A DNA stretch of 64,000 bases from a bacterium. GTDB taxonomy: Bacteria; Bacillota; Clostridia; Oscillospirales; Acutalibacteraceae. The stretch lies in NCBI GenBank assembly GCA_020625875.1, contig JAHLAX010000070.1, positions 1 through 64,000 on the forward strand, written 5' to 3'. Shown here one piece after another: positions 26,523-34,809 of this stretch. A program made the position numbers and the translations under genes. Each line of letters begins with the position of its first letter. Position 1 is the stretch's first letter. Below the pieces are notes generated by a model. That model was given only the letters and a program-made list of their open reading frames with translations, did not search any database and was not told the DNA's origin.

Positions 26523-27560
26523 TTATTCTTCATCTTCGTAATCTTCGTAATTTTCGTTATTTTCCGTTTCGGTCACGGTTGTTTCCGCTGTTGTTTCTTC
26601 GGAATCAGTCTGCTTTTTATAAATAGTTTTTGTAATTGCTAAAGAATCGTTCTTGATGATATAGTCAAGGTTAAGGCTCTTGACCTGATCTTTCATATAC
26701 TTGATTGTGATTACGCCTTTTTTGCTGACTGTCCATGTGCACTCTGTGGACAAGTTGCCCGTTTCACGCACTGCTGTTCCGTCAGAATTAAACCTGTAGG
26801 ACTTCTTTTCTTTTTTATTCAGCCAGTAACCAATCAGCTTTTCATCTGCTTTAAAATCATTTGACGGTGAAATCTTTTTAGCCTTTGCCTCGGCTCGAAC
26901 AAACTCATACACTCTGGACGTTGAAACCTCAGTAAGTATAAGCGTGTAATCCTTCTTTTGAGTTCCTGTGAATTCAAAATCAAAAGCGCCCTCGAAGCTA
27001 TCCTCAATAGAAATATATACTGCTTTTCTATTCTTTTCGGACAAGTCCTTATAAACTCCCGTAGCAGTGATGCTTCCGTAGTTTTCCTGAGCGATTCCGT
27101 CTTCGGTGAAGCTGTAATAAGGAATAGCGGTGGTTTTTGTTTCGGTCATTCCTTTTATCTTCCAGCTTCCTATAAGGTCTTTTATAGAATAGTTCTTAAC
27201 CTTTTTTTCGGTGGTTGGCTGAGTCTCTTTGCTTTCGGTAGTCGCCTCTGTTTTAGGCACATAAGCGGGCACATTCTCGACCACGCTTTTCTGAACAAAT
27301 CTTAGCGAAAATATAGTAAACAGCGAAAAGAAAAGTACAAATATAACCGCTATAACAAAGATATTGAACTCAGCAACATTCATATACTTAGGGTTATAGT
27401 TGATAGTCTCGGAAGTATCGGCGTCATTCTTTTTCTGAATCTGAACAAAGCCGTCCTTACGATAGTCATTGAAGTCAGCGTTCTTGTCAATATCCTGCAT
27501 ACAAAACGGACATATTGTTTCAAAATCGTCTATTGTTTCGCCGCAACGCGGACAAATCAT
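26523..27560 (-). CDS. Zinc-ribbon membrane protein with two WxxK-type beta repeats
   Basis: 345 residues. An N-terminal zinc ribbon (CPRCGETIDDFETICPFC) is followed by one membrane segment near 70-90. The outside part carries two related modules that start LIGSWKIKGMTE and LIGYWLNKKEKK, each containing a SFTEDG- or RFNSDG-like turn, as in clostridial DUF5640-type proteins. The tail is Thr/Glu-rich. Function unknown; sensing or binding outside the cell is a guess. The end of the WYL regulator gene overlaps its ATG by 4 nt, so the two are coupled. Confidence 0.7.
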   Translation of the reverse strand: MICPRCGETIDDFETICPFCMQDIDKNADFNDYRKDGFVQIQKKNDADTSETINYNPKYMNVAEFNIFVIAVIFVLFFSLFTIFSLRFVQKSVVENVPAYVPKTEATTESKETQPTTEKKVKNYSIKDLIGSWKIKGMTETKTTAIPYYSFTEDGIAQENYGSITATGVYKDLSEKNRKAVYISIEDSFEGAFDFEFTGTQKKDYTLILTEVSTSRVYEFVRAEAKAKKISPSNDFKADEKLIGYWLNKKEKKSYRFNSDGTAVRETGNLSTECTWTVSKKGVITIKYMKDQVKSLNLDYIIKNDSLAITKTIYKKQTDSEETTAETTVTETENNENYEDYEDEE

Positions 27561-28582
27561 ATTTTCGCCTCCTTTTCATAAAGTCGCGCGACCTTTGAGC
27601 AGTGCGCCGTAAAACGCTCGCGCACATCATCGGGAGAGATAATCTCAATCTTTTCGCCCAAGGCGAAAAGCCACCCGAAGAACTGGTCGCTTATATTAAC
27701 CTTTACCTTTAGGATAAAGCTATTCTCGTTATTATCATCTGCTGTTATAAAAACATTCTTGCCAAACCTGTCGGCAATTACTCCCGCCAGAGTTTTTGAG
27801 ACCGAGAGCGTCAGCTCTCTTTCTTCACCAGCGAACATCGAGAACGTTGACTTGGCGTACTCAACCAGATTCATCTTCTCTACACGCTCTCCGCCTTTTC
27901 GCTCGTTTTCGGTGACGGTGATATGCTCCATCTTATCAACTCTGTAATGGCGCAGGCTCTCTTTATCTTCGTCATACGCGATGAGATAATAATTCTCATC
28001 ATCCCAACAAAGCGCCCACGGACTTACATTATAGAGCTCGCCGCCGCGCCTTCTCGACAGAGCGAGCTTTTCGGTAGTGCCGAGATTAAGCTTCCACTCG
28101 TTATAATAAAAAGTTACGGAGCGATTTTTGCTGACGGCGTCGTGCAGCCTGTCAACATTATAGTATATAGTTTCGTTTGATGTTTTAACACGGTTCGAGA
28201 GTATTACCTGATTTTGCAGAAGCTTTGCCTCGCTCTCACTCGCGAGTGATTCAACCTTTTTAATGAGCTCGCTGCTCTTTTTTTCTGTGATAAACTTTGA
28301 GCTCTGAACAGCGTCAACCAAGAGCTTCAGCTCGGAAATCTGAAAATCTCGCGCGCCGATATAATACCTGACTGTAGTTGTTTTTTCTGAACATATATCA
28401 AGCCCGAAGCTCTCGAGAATATGCAAATCGTCATAAATACTTTTGCGCTCGGCTGTAATCCCGTAATCGTCAAGCTCAGAAATAAGCTCGCTTACGGTTA
28501 ATCCGTGGTTCTCGTCGGTTTTTTCGAGTAGTATTTTTTGCAGGTATAAAAGCTTTTGCTTTTGTCTCGGGTTTTTAGCCAT
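27557..28582 (-). CDS. WYL-domain transcriptional regulator
   Basis: A 341-residue regulator with an N-terminal winged helix-turn-helix (about 10-70, containing ELDDYGITAERKSIYDDL) and a central WYL domain (about 140-230, with PWALCWDDENYYLIAYDE). It ends in a WYL C-terminal region. WYL proteins bind nucleotide ligands or single-stranded nucleic acid and control stress, DNA repair or defence genes. It is the first gene of a pair with the zinc-ribbon membrane protein, so that partner may be its target or effector. Confidence 0.88.
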   Translation of the reverse strand: MAKNPRQKQKLLYLQKILLEKTDENHGLTVSELISELDDYGITAERKSIYDDLHILESFGLDICSEKTTTVRYYIGARDFQISELKLLVDAVQSSKFITEKKSSELIKKVESLASESEAKLLQNQVILSNRVKTSNETIYYNVDRLHDAVSKNRSVTFYYNEWKLNLGTTEKLALSRRRGGELYNVSPWALCWDDENYYLIAYDEDKESLRHYRVDKMEHITVTENERKGGERVEKMNLVEYAKSTFSMFAGEERELTLSVSKTLAGVIADRFGKNVFITADDNNENSFILKVKVNISDQFFGWLFALGEKIEIISPDDVRERFTAHCSKVARLYEKEAKI

Positions 28583-28603
28583 AGTTACCTCTTTATTAGT
28601 ATC

Positions 28604-29533
28604 CTACGCAATAGTTTGAGCCAAAGCTATAATAACGGGCATTGTGAGAATTGAGAGTAATGTGGTTATCGAAACTAAGCCAACCGACAACTGTGTATCG
28701 CGCCCGAATTTTGTTGAAAACATTGTAGTCATCGCCGCAACAGGAGCCGAAGCCGCAACGGTGCAGGATATAAGAATATCCGAATCAACCGAAAAAAGCC
28801 TCATAACCAAAAGCGCGATAACAGGGAACAATACAAGCCTTACTCCCGCCACAGCGTAAATCGTCTTATCCTTAAGATGCTCTAAAAGCTTCGCTTGTGA
28901 CAAATAATAGCCAATTACCAGCATCGGCACAGGAGTGTTTAACCCAGCCAGAAAGCTTATGGGGCTGAGCACAATATCGGGCAAAGTGATTCTTGTCAAA
29001 AACAAAATCGTCGCGACAGCCGCTCCGAGCACACCAGGGTTAAGGATAAGCTTTTTAGCGGAAAATGATTTTCTGCCGCCGCTCATATCTATAAGCCCGT
29101 AGCTCCAGACTATTATGTTGAAAACCGCTACAAAAATCGCGCCGTAAAAAACGCCTTTGCTGCCGAGTACCGCCCTTTGCAAAGGGAGCGACATAAACCC
29201 GCAGTTTGAGAACACCGCGGCGAATCTCAACACTACTCGCCTGCTCTCGTCTTTTGCCCGAAAGATTAAACGGCTTATGAGAATTGAACAGAAATGAATC
29301 ATCACGGCGCACAACGCCGTAATCGCCAGATTGACCACAATCTTTTCGTTAAATCTGACTTCCTGAAACGATTTAATCATTATGCAGGGAGTAGCAATAT
29401 ACAAAGCAAGATTAGTCAGGTGTTTGGCGCTAAGCTCGTTTATAAATCTGACCTTTGCGCAGGCAAAGCCAACCGCGATCAGTATAAACAAAACGGCAAC
29501 CTGTTCGGATACAATCAGTAAATTTTGAACCAT
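28604..29533 (-). CDS. AEC family transporter (auxin efflux carrier type)
   Basis: A 309-residue membrane protein with about ten segments arranged in two halves. It contains KHLTNLALYIATPCIMIKSF in the first half and ASAPVAAMTTMFSTKFG in the last third, both typical of the AEC/PIN-like family. Bacterial members move organic acids or amino acids; the substrate is unknown. AGAGGT precedes the ATG, and a good promoter lies about 65 bp upstream. Confidence 0.87.
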   Translation of the reverse strand: MVQNLLIVSEQVAVLFILIAVGFACAKVRFINELSAKHLTNLALYIATPCIMIKSFQEVRFNEKIVVNLAITALCAVMIHFCSILISRLIFRAKDESRRVVLRFAAVFSNCGFMSLPLQRAVLGSKGVFYGAIFVAVFNIIVWSYGLIDMSGGRKSFSAKKLILNPGVLGAAVATILFLTRITLPDIVLSPISFLAGLNTPVPMLVIGYYLSQAKLLEHLKDKTIYAVAGVRLVLFPVIALLVMRLFSVDSDILISCTVAASAPVAAMTTMFSTKFGRDTQLSVGLVSITTLLSILTMPVIIALAQTIA

Positions 29534-29599
29534 AAAATTACCTCTGTCGCGTTATGAATTTAAAGCCAGACATAATACGACATAATAACACACGATAGT

Positions 29600-29628
29600 A
29601 TTATAACAGCATTTCTCTTTAATTACAA
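29600..29628 (-). promoter_or_regulatory. Promoter of the AEC transporter gene
   Basis: On the minus strand TTGTAA and TATAAT are separated by 17 bp. The 347-nt gap between the AEC gene and the DUF6465 gene otherwise holds only the divergent promoter listed next; I see no gene or RNA in it. Confidence 0.65.
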
Positions 29629-29788
29629 TAGGATTAGGGTTGAGTTTTTTATCTTTTACGATATTGTCATCATTTTTGAAAAATCCAGATATAATGGGAT
29701 AATGCTCACTTTTTTGTTGTCATTTTTGCATAAAAACCCGCATTATAATTGTGCAATTTGGACAAAGTTACAAATTTTTTTAGATTCG

Positions 29789-29816
29789 TTGACTTTTATA
29801 TATTTTATAGTATAAT
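29789..29816 (+). promoter_or_regulatory. Promoter of the DUF6465 gene
   Basis: TTGACT, 16 bp, then a perfect TATAAT in very A/T-rich DNA. The AGGAGGG ribosome site before 29881 is near consensus, so strong expression is likely. Confidence 0.7.
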
Positions 29817-29880
29817 ACGATTGTAAACAAAAATATGCTTACATTTAATAAAGAATCTAATTTTTTAGGAGGGTCATAAA

Positions 29881-30306
29881 ATGGCTACAACAAAAAAGAC
29901 AGAAACAAAGACAGAAGTAAAGACAACAAAGGCTGCTGAAACAAAGGCAACTAAGGCTGCTGAGACAAAGACAACAAAGGCTGCCGCTGCTGCTAAGACA
30001 GCTGAGAAGAAGGCTCCCGCTAAGAAGGCTGCCGCTAAGACAACTACAGCCGCTAAGAAGGCTCCCGCTAAGAAAGCCGCTACAACTAAGAAGGCTGCTA
30101 CAACTAAAAAGGCTGCCGCTACAAAGGTTAACGTTGTAGTTGAGTTCGGCGGAGTTCAGGTTTCAATCGACGAGATGATCCAGAACGTTAAGCTCACATA
30201 CGGCAAGACTGCTAAGGACATCACAGTTTATCTCAAGCCCGAAGAGAGCAAGGCTTACTATGTAGCTGACGGCAACGAAGGCGAAATGGACGTATTCTTC
30301 TGCTAA
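29881..30306 (+). CDS. DUF6465-type protein with histone-H1-like Lys/Ala/Thr tail
   Basis: 141 residues in two parts. The first 85 are almost entirely Ala, Lys and Thr in repeats such as TTKAAETK and APAKKAA, like eukaryotic histone H1 tails and bacterial Hc1/AlgP-type proteins. The last 55 form a compact domain (VVVEFGGVQVSIDEMI, then DITVYLKPEESKAYYVADG) that matches the clostridial DUF6465 group as I recall it. The basic tail suggests binding to DNA or RNA. Strong promoter, near-perfect ribosome site and terminator indicate an abundant single-gene product. Function is not established. Confidence 0.8.
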   Translation: MATTKKTETKTEVKTTKAAETKATKAAETKTTKAAAAAKTAEKKAPAKKAAAKTTTAAKKAPAKKAATTKKAATTKKAAATKVNVVVEFGGVQVSIDEMIQNVKLTYGKTAKDITVYLKPEESKAYYVADGNEGEMDVFFC

Positions 30307-30322
30307 TAATAAAAGCATTATT

Positions 30323-30354
30323 AAAGAGCTGTTCAATTGAACGGCTCTTTTTTT
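30323..30354 (+). terminator. Terminator after the DUF6465 gene
   Basis: AAAGAGC-T-GTTCAA / TTGAAC-G-GCTCTTT stem followed by seven or more T residues. Confidence 0.9.
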
Positions 30355-30370
30355 CAACAGCAGATAACAC

Positions 30371-30400
30371 AGAAGGCTGCCGCTTACGCGACAGCCTTCT
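30371..30400 (-). terminator. Hairpin after the CBS-domain gene
   Basis: Inverted repeat AGAAGGCTG / CAGCCTTCT with a 12-nt loop, starting three bases after the CBS gene stop. The U tract on the minus strand is poor, so termination may rely on the neighbouring convergent terminator. Confidence 0.5.
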
Positions 30401-30402
30401 CT

Positions 30403-30801
30403 CTATCTGTTCTCAATAAAATATTTAATAATATCACGACGGGTTACTATACCGATAAACTTGTTTCTGTCATCCACAACAGGAACGAAGTTCTGGTTCA
30501 TCGCGCTTTCGATAAGCTCCTCAGCGGTAGCGCTGACTTTAACGGGGCGCATATAATCCTTTCTGATAATATCTTTGACACAATACTGCTCCTGATCTTT
30601 AATACTGCCGCGCCCATACTTGATTATGTGCCAGAGAAAATCGCCCTCGCTGATTGTGCCGACATAATCGCCCGAACGGGTAATAACGGGGATAGCGGTA
30701 TAACCGTGGCTCTTCATTTTTTCCAAACCCTGACGAAGCGTATTGTCGTCATATATATAGCTTACGTCGTTTTTTATCTTGAGTAAAAACAAAAAGTTCA
30801 T
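30403..30801 (-). CDS. Two-CBS-domain protein
   Basis: A 132-residue protein made of a pair of CBS motifs, seen as YTAIPVITRSGDYVGTISEGD and FVPVVDDRNKFIGIVTRRD, with little else. Free-standing CBS pairs bind adenine nucleotides or cyclic dinucleotides and regulate partner proteins. No partner is evident next door. AAGG lies eight bases before the ATG and a clear promoter lies upstream. Confidence 0.88.
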   Translation of the reverse strand: MNFLFLLKIKNDVSYIYDDNTLRQGLEKMKSHGYTAIPVITRSGDYVGTISEGDFLWHIIKYGRGSIKDQEQYCVKDIIRKDYMRPVKVSATAEELIESAMNQNFVPVVDDRNKFIGIVTRRDIIKYFIENR

Positions 30802-30826
30802 TGTCGTTACCTTACCTTTCGTTTTT

Positions 30827-30855
30827 ACTATAATCTATTTAATCGAGAACGTCAA
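30827..30855 (-). promoter_or_regulatory. Promoter of the CBS-domain gene
   Basis: On the minus strand TTGACG and TATAGT are separated by 17 bp, about 25-30 bp before the start codon. Confidence 0.65.
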
Positions 30856-30897
30856 TAGACTTTTCGTTTATTTCATCTATAATTCAAAGACCTTTCA

Positions 30898-30936
30898 CAA
30901 AACAACGGACAGCTCAGCGATTAACTGAGCTGTCCG
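30898..30936 (-). terminator. Terminator after the secreted cysteine-peptidase-like gene
   Basis: Perfect 12-bp stem CGGACAGCTCAG / CTGAGCTGTCCG with a 7-nt loop. On the minus strand it is followed by TTGTTTTGT. Confidence 0.8.
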
Positions 30937-30941
30937 AATTA

Positions 30942-32543
30942 TTAATTATCCACTGTAACGACCTGATAATCATAGCTGTAGCGATAGCCGTCGCCTGTTG
31001 TCAGGTTGCCGTCCCAAGGGTCAAGTATTTTAAAATCTCTTAGTTTTGTGCCTTTTCCGTCGTAATCATAGAAAGTCACATAATGGTGGTCAGAGTTGCC
31101 TACAGCAACAAGACCGACGCAAGACTCATTCTTGTCAAGCGAGGTTTTAATCGCCTTAAGCATACGGGCGCTTGTTTCGTAATAATTGTTTATTCCGCCT
31201 GCCCATGTGCACCCGCCCGGGCACCAGACGCTGCCGGGGGTAATCCTCTGCCCCGTAACCTGCCAATATGTATACGCGTAAGCGTAGGCGCTGCACATTA
31301 CTGACGAATCGTAATAATTGTACTGGGACTGATGACCGACTTTGCCTGCAATCTTTTCCATCTTTTCATCCTTGATGGGATTCTTCTGAACATTGACTTT
31401 TAGCTTCAGGGCTTTTCCGTTGACTTTAACCTTAAGCGTTGTGTTGCCTCTGCGGGAAGCCTTGATTTTTACAGTCTCGTCACTTGTTTCGCTCTGAATC
31501 TCAGCGTATTCGGTATCGGTATATTCATTGTCAACCGTCTGAGCTTTTCCGACTATGTCTACCGAAAGCGTCTTTCCGTTCTTTATCTTAACTGAGTCAA
31601 CCTTCTTGTTTTTAACGGCGAGATACGGATTTTTTGAAACCGTAAATACGCGCTTAATAGTTTTCTTGCCGTTTTTTATGCTTAGAGTTGTTTTACCCTT
31701 TGTGAGGATAACAGCTTTGCCGCCCTTGGCTATCGAAATAACCTTAGGGTCGGACGACTTCCAGCCTTTGACATATTTTCCGCCGAGCTGAGTGTAGAAC
31801 ACTGTGCCGTTCAGAAAGTCAACAATCTCTGTCTTTTGGTTGTCGGTATTGTTTTTGCTGATATTGATGATCGCTTTAGCCTCGCTGTTATCAGCGTATT
31901 TAAACTTTGAGCTGACGTCTTTTGTCGTGAGCGTTTTGTCATCAACATAGAGTTTTTTGAAGTTGTCGTTCTGCTTGCCTTTAAGATAGCCGACAGAGTT
32001 TTTCTTCATTGTGACAAAAGAGCTTGTTACAAACGCGTAGAGATTTTTGCAGTTATAAAAAGCGTCAGCGCATATAGTGCTGTGGTGCTTGTCCGAAATA
32101 ACCGAGCCCTTAAAGGTAACCTTTTTGAGCGTATTAAGCTTTGAAAATGCCTTTGAGCGGATTTGGCGGATTTTATAACCGTCAATCTTTTTGATTGTAT
32201 AGCTCTTTGGGAACTTATCCTTGCCGATATATTTTATGATGTCGGCGTATTTAAGCTTTCCGTTATCGTAGATATAAAGCTTAAAATTTTTGTCTTTACT
32301 TTTAAACTCGCCTTTGATAACCTTTGGTTTTTCCGCCTTTTTAGGCGCGGCGGTCTTAGCGGGCTGAGTTGAAGCGGGTTGTGTTGAAGTCAATTGCGAC
32401 TCTTCAGTTTTGTCCGTTCCAGAGTTCACTGCCGAAGCATATAACGCCGTTTGCGTAATCTCGGACTGTTCCTCGGCGAACACTATTGTTGTTCCGCCGA
32501 GCGCTATCAGCGCCGCGATTAGTAACGATAATAATGGTTTCAT
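30942..32543 (-). CDS. Secreted LRR/Ig-like protein with C39-like cysteine peptidase domain
   Basis: 533 residues with a signal peptide (MKPLLSLLIAALIALGG...VFAEE) and a Thr/Pro/Lys linker. A BspA-like leucine-rich segment follows (about 95-200, with RQIRSKAFSKLNTLKKVTF), then two BIG2-like Ig modules (about 225-395). The C-terminal domain has a candidate Cys in DSSVMCSAYAYAY (near 416), His in SDHHYVTFYD (near 486) and Asp in ILDPWDGN (near 509), the Cys-His-Asp order of papain/C39-like peptidases. It probably acts on proteins or wall peptides outside the cell, or is a sortase-independent surface protein. The catalytic assignment is an inference from residue order. Confidence 0.72.
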   Translation of the reverse strand: MKPLLSLLIAALIALGGTTIVFAEEQSEITQTALYASAVNSGTDKTEESQLTSTQPASTQPAKTAAPKKAEKPKVIKGEFKSKDKNFKLYIYDNGKLKYADIIKYIGKDKFPKSYTIKKIDGYKIRQIRSKAFSKLNTLKKVTFKGSVISDKHHSTICADAFYNCKNLYAFVTSSFVTMKKNSVGYLKGKQNDNFKKLYVDDKTLTTKDVSSKFKYADNSEAKAIINISKNNTDNQKTEIVDFLNGTVFYTQLGGKYVKGWKSSDPKVISIAKGGKAVILTKGKTTLSIKNGKKTIKRVFTVSKNPYLAVKNKKVDSVKIKNGKTLSVDIVGKAQTVDNEYTDTEYAEIQSETSDETVKIKASRRGNTTLKVKVNGKALKLKVNVQKNPIKDEKMEKIAGKVGHQSQYNYYDSSVMCSAYAYAYTYWQVTGQRITPGSVWCPGGCTWAGGINNYYETSARMLKAIKTSLDKNESCVGLVAVGNSDHHYVTFYDYDGKGTKLRDFKILDPWDGNLTTGDGYRYSYDYQVVTVDN

Positions 32544-32716
32544 AATCCTTAATCTCCTGAATCTTCTAAATCATCGGTTCGGATTTTTTACACGCATATT
32601 TTTAATATTACCACATTTCGCCTTAAAATTCAATAAATATGGGCGTTTCACGGAGATTTCAGAATATTAGATAAAAACATTATTATATAGTAAAAAGTGT
32701 TTGTATCTTTGTATAA

Positions 32717-32748
32717 TTAAAACGGGCTGTCAAGAAGCGACAGCCCGT
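32717..32748 (-). terminator. Terminator after the beta-helix/FN3 gene
   Basis: Perfect 10-bp stem ACGGGCTGTC / GACAGCCCGT. On the minus strand it is followed by TTTTAATT. Confidence 0.85.
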
Positions 32749-32755
32749 AAAACTG

Positions 32756-34003
32756 TTATTTTTTTGTCTTTTTGCTCTTAACCTTACTCCATTTTGAATA
32801 AAGCTTTGTGCCGTTTATCGAGCGGTAAGCTCTCACTCTCACGAAGTATTTTTTACCTCCCTTGAGCTTTTTGAGTACGCGCGAGTTCTTTTTCTTGCCC
32901 TTGATAGTAACAGTCTTTTTGCCCTTGAACTTTTTGCTCGTGCTATACTGAACCTGATAGCCCGAGGTCTTTTTGCTCTGCTTCTTCCACTTAACAGTTA
33001 AGCCCTTTGAACGAGCCTTAAGCGAAGTAATCTTCGTGGCCGCTGGAGCGCCTTTAGTTTTTACCTTAATTGTGACAGATTCATAACCGCTGTTGCCTGT
33101 ATAGCCTGCCGCGTAGTTATATGTTGTAGGTACATAAACTCTGCCCGCCAGAACTGTCCTGGTAGGAGTCTGCGAAACATCGGTACTTGAACCGTTCCAG
33201 TAGATTGTTGAAATTGTCGGGCTGAACTTTGAGCCGCTGGCAAGCCACTTCTTAAAGCTATAAGAATTGCCCCCTGTATACGCGCCGATAGCAAAAGTAG
33301 GATTAAAGCTATTTGATTTTGTATTTTTGATAGTCGCTTTTGTAATTTTAATATTTCCTGCCATATTCAAAAGCCCGAACATATACGAAGTCTTGAAGGT
33401 GCCGCCGTTAATACGAAGCTTGCCGCCCATAGTTGAAGCGCCTACATGGTCACCGTCAAACGTGCCTCCCTGAACGGTACAGGTTCCGCCGCCGACGTGA
33501 AGTCCGACGGGATCGTTCTGACCGTTGCTCGCGCCGCAGTAATAGCCGTTCTTGATTGTGAGCTTGCCTTTTGTAATCTGAACAGCGCCCTGACCGTATG
33601 AGCGAATGCTCGGACGTGACCTTTTAGCCGTCTTGGCTTTGGAGTCTTTAAGCGTAACTGTAGCGCCCCTGATATCAATTACGGTACATCTCGGATCAGA
33701 GCTCTGGAGCGTGTGACCGTTAAGGTCGATTACAAACTTACCCTTGGTAAGCAGACAGGTGCCGTTTTCGTCACTTGAAATATCGTCCGAAAGCGTCATA
33801 CTGTTGCCGAGCTTGTATGTGCCGGGGCCAAAGCCCTTGCCCTTCCAGTTAAGATTGCGCATCTGCTTTGGAGTTTTGATTACTTTTACTTTAGCGTCCG
33901 CCTTTGTGCCCGAAAGTAGCATAAAAGCGATAACCGCAACCAACGCGAACAGAATCGCCGCGGTGATTCTGAAGCTTTTTTTACTTAAAGTCTGTTTAAA
34001 CAT
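32756..34003 (-). CDS. Secreted parallel beta-helix protein with C-terminal fibronectin III domain
   Basis: 415 residues with a signal peptide or anchor (about 10-38). The repetitive beta-strand region (about 70-240) has turns such as GKFVIDLNGHTL, VGLHVGGGTCTVQGGTF and GKLRINGGTF, like pectate-lyase-type right-handed helices. An FN3 module ends the protein (from about 330, with SGYQVQYSTSKKFKGKK and KYFVRVRAYRSINGTK). The last 80 residues are very Lys-rich, which suggests binding to anionic wall polymers. No catalytic site is recognisable, so surface adhesion or glycan binding is as likely as an enzyme. ATG 34003 follows GGGGG by seven bases. Confidence 0.7.
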   Translation of the reverse strand: MFKQTLSKKSFRITAAILFALVAVIAFMLLSGTKADAKVKVIKTPKQMRNLNWKGKGFGPGTYKLGNSMTLSDDISSDENGTCLLTKGKFVIDLNGHTLQSSDPRCTVIDIRGATVTLKDSKAKTAKRSRPSIRSYGQGAVQITKGKLTIKNGYYCGASNGQNDPVGLHVGGGTCTVQGGTFDGDHVGASTMGGKLRINGGTFKTSYMFGLLNMAGNIKITKATIKNTKSNSFNPTFAIGAYTGGNSYSFKKWLASGSKFSPTISTIYWNGSSTDVSQTPTRTVLAGRVYVPTTYNYAAGYTGNSGYESVTIKVKTKGAPAATKITSLKARSKGLTVKWKKQSKKTSGYQVQYSTSKKFKGKKTVTIKGKKKNSRVLKKLKGGKKYFVRVRAYRSINGTKLYSKWSKVKSKKTKK

Positions 34004-34260
34004 AAACAATCCCCCTTATACATATCTAGTATATACCTCACATAAAGTGATTTCAATACACTTTTTTCACTATTTTCGAACCTCCTTTTTGTTCAAATCA
34101 CCTAAACAGGGGATTTTTGAGTATGAATCAAGCAAAACTGTCCTTTAAAATTTGTTAAAAACTGTCTATTTATTAATGACAGTTTTGTGCTATCATATAC
34201 GCGTAATCAATAAACCATCGCGAGGGATTTATGAAAAAGAAACACTCAAGGAGGAATAAT

Positions 34261-34809
34261 ATGCAATACGCAAACACCAAATCCAAACCAAACACAAATA
34301 TCCGCGTACTTGTACTGACCGCGCTTTTTGCCGCGCTTTCGACAGCGGCGACAATGGTAATAAAAATCCCGACCTTAACAGGATATGTTCACCCCGGAGA
34401 CGGTATAATCTATCTGGGCGCGTGCATATTGCCCGGTCCCTACGGAATAATCGCGGGCGCGCTCGGCGGCGGACTCGCCGACCTTATTTCAGGCTATCCT
34501 CATTGGATAATCCCTTCCGCGATCATCAAGGCGCTGAACGCTGTTCCGTTTGTAATAGCCTGCTATCTCAGAAGAAGAGCGAACAAGAGCGACAGAATAG
34601 TTCATCCGCTAACGCTCGCTTCTCTCGTTCCCGCTTCTCTGTTTACGATATTCGGCTACTTCACCGCTCATCTTTTTATGAAGGATTGGGCTTACGCCGT
34701 TTCCGCGATTCCCAACGAAATCTTCCAAGCCGTCGCCGCGGCAGTTCTGTTTGTTGCTCTCGGCTTTGGTCTTGACGGCATAGGCTTTAAGCGCAAGGTT
34801 CTTAAATAG
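34261..34809 (+). CDS. ECF transporter S component
   Basis: A 182-residue protein with about five to six membrane segments. TALFAALSTAATMVIKIPT starts the first helix, and GDGIIYLGACILPGPYG and GALGGGLADLISGY follow, a pattern of substrate-binding S components of energy-coupling-factor vitamin transporters. The substrate is not identifiable; no riboswitch is seen upstream and no EcfAA'T genes are near, so it would use a shared module. The start is ATG 34261 with AAGGAGG six bases before it, not the ATG at 34231. A heptad-repeat element begins at its stop codon. Confidence 0.83.
   Translation: MQYANTKSKPNTNIRVLVLTALFAALSTAATMVIKIPTLTGYVHPGDGIIYLGACILPGPYGIIAGALGGGLADLISGYPHWIIPSAIIKALNAVPFVIACYLRRRANKSDRIVHPLTLASLVPASLFTIFGYFTAHLFMKDWAYAVSAIPNEIFQAVAAAVLFVALGFGLDGIGFKRKVLK

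Noticed and set aside
29881-30130. Lys/Ala-coding tandem units considered as a DNA repeat region rather than a gene
   Set aside because: The frame stays open into a non-repetitive conserved-looking domain with a strong ribosome site, so it is coding.
34010-34260. Riboswitch upstream of the ECF S-component gene
   Set aside because: I searched for TPP, FMN, preQ1 and cobalamin signatures by eye; only a short A/T-rich inverted repeat (AAAACTGTC/GACAGTTTT) is present.
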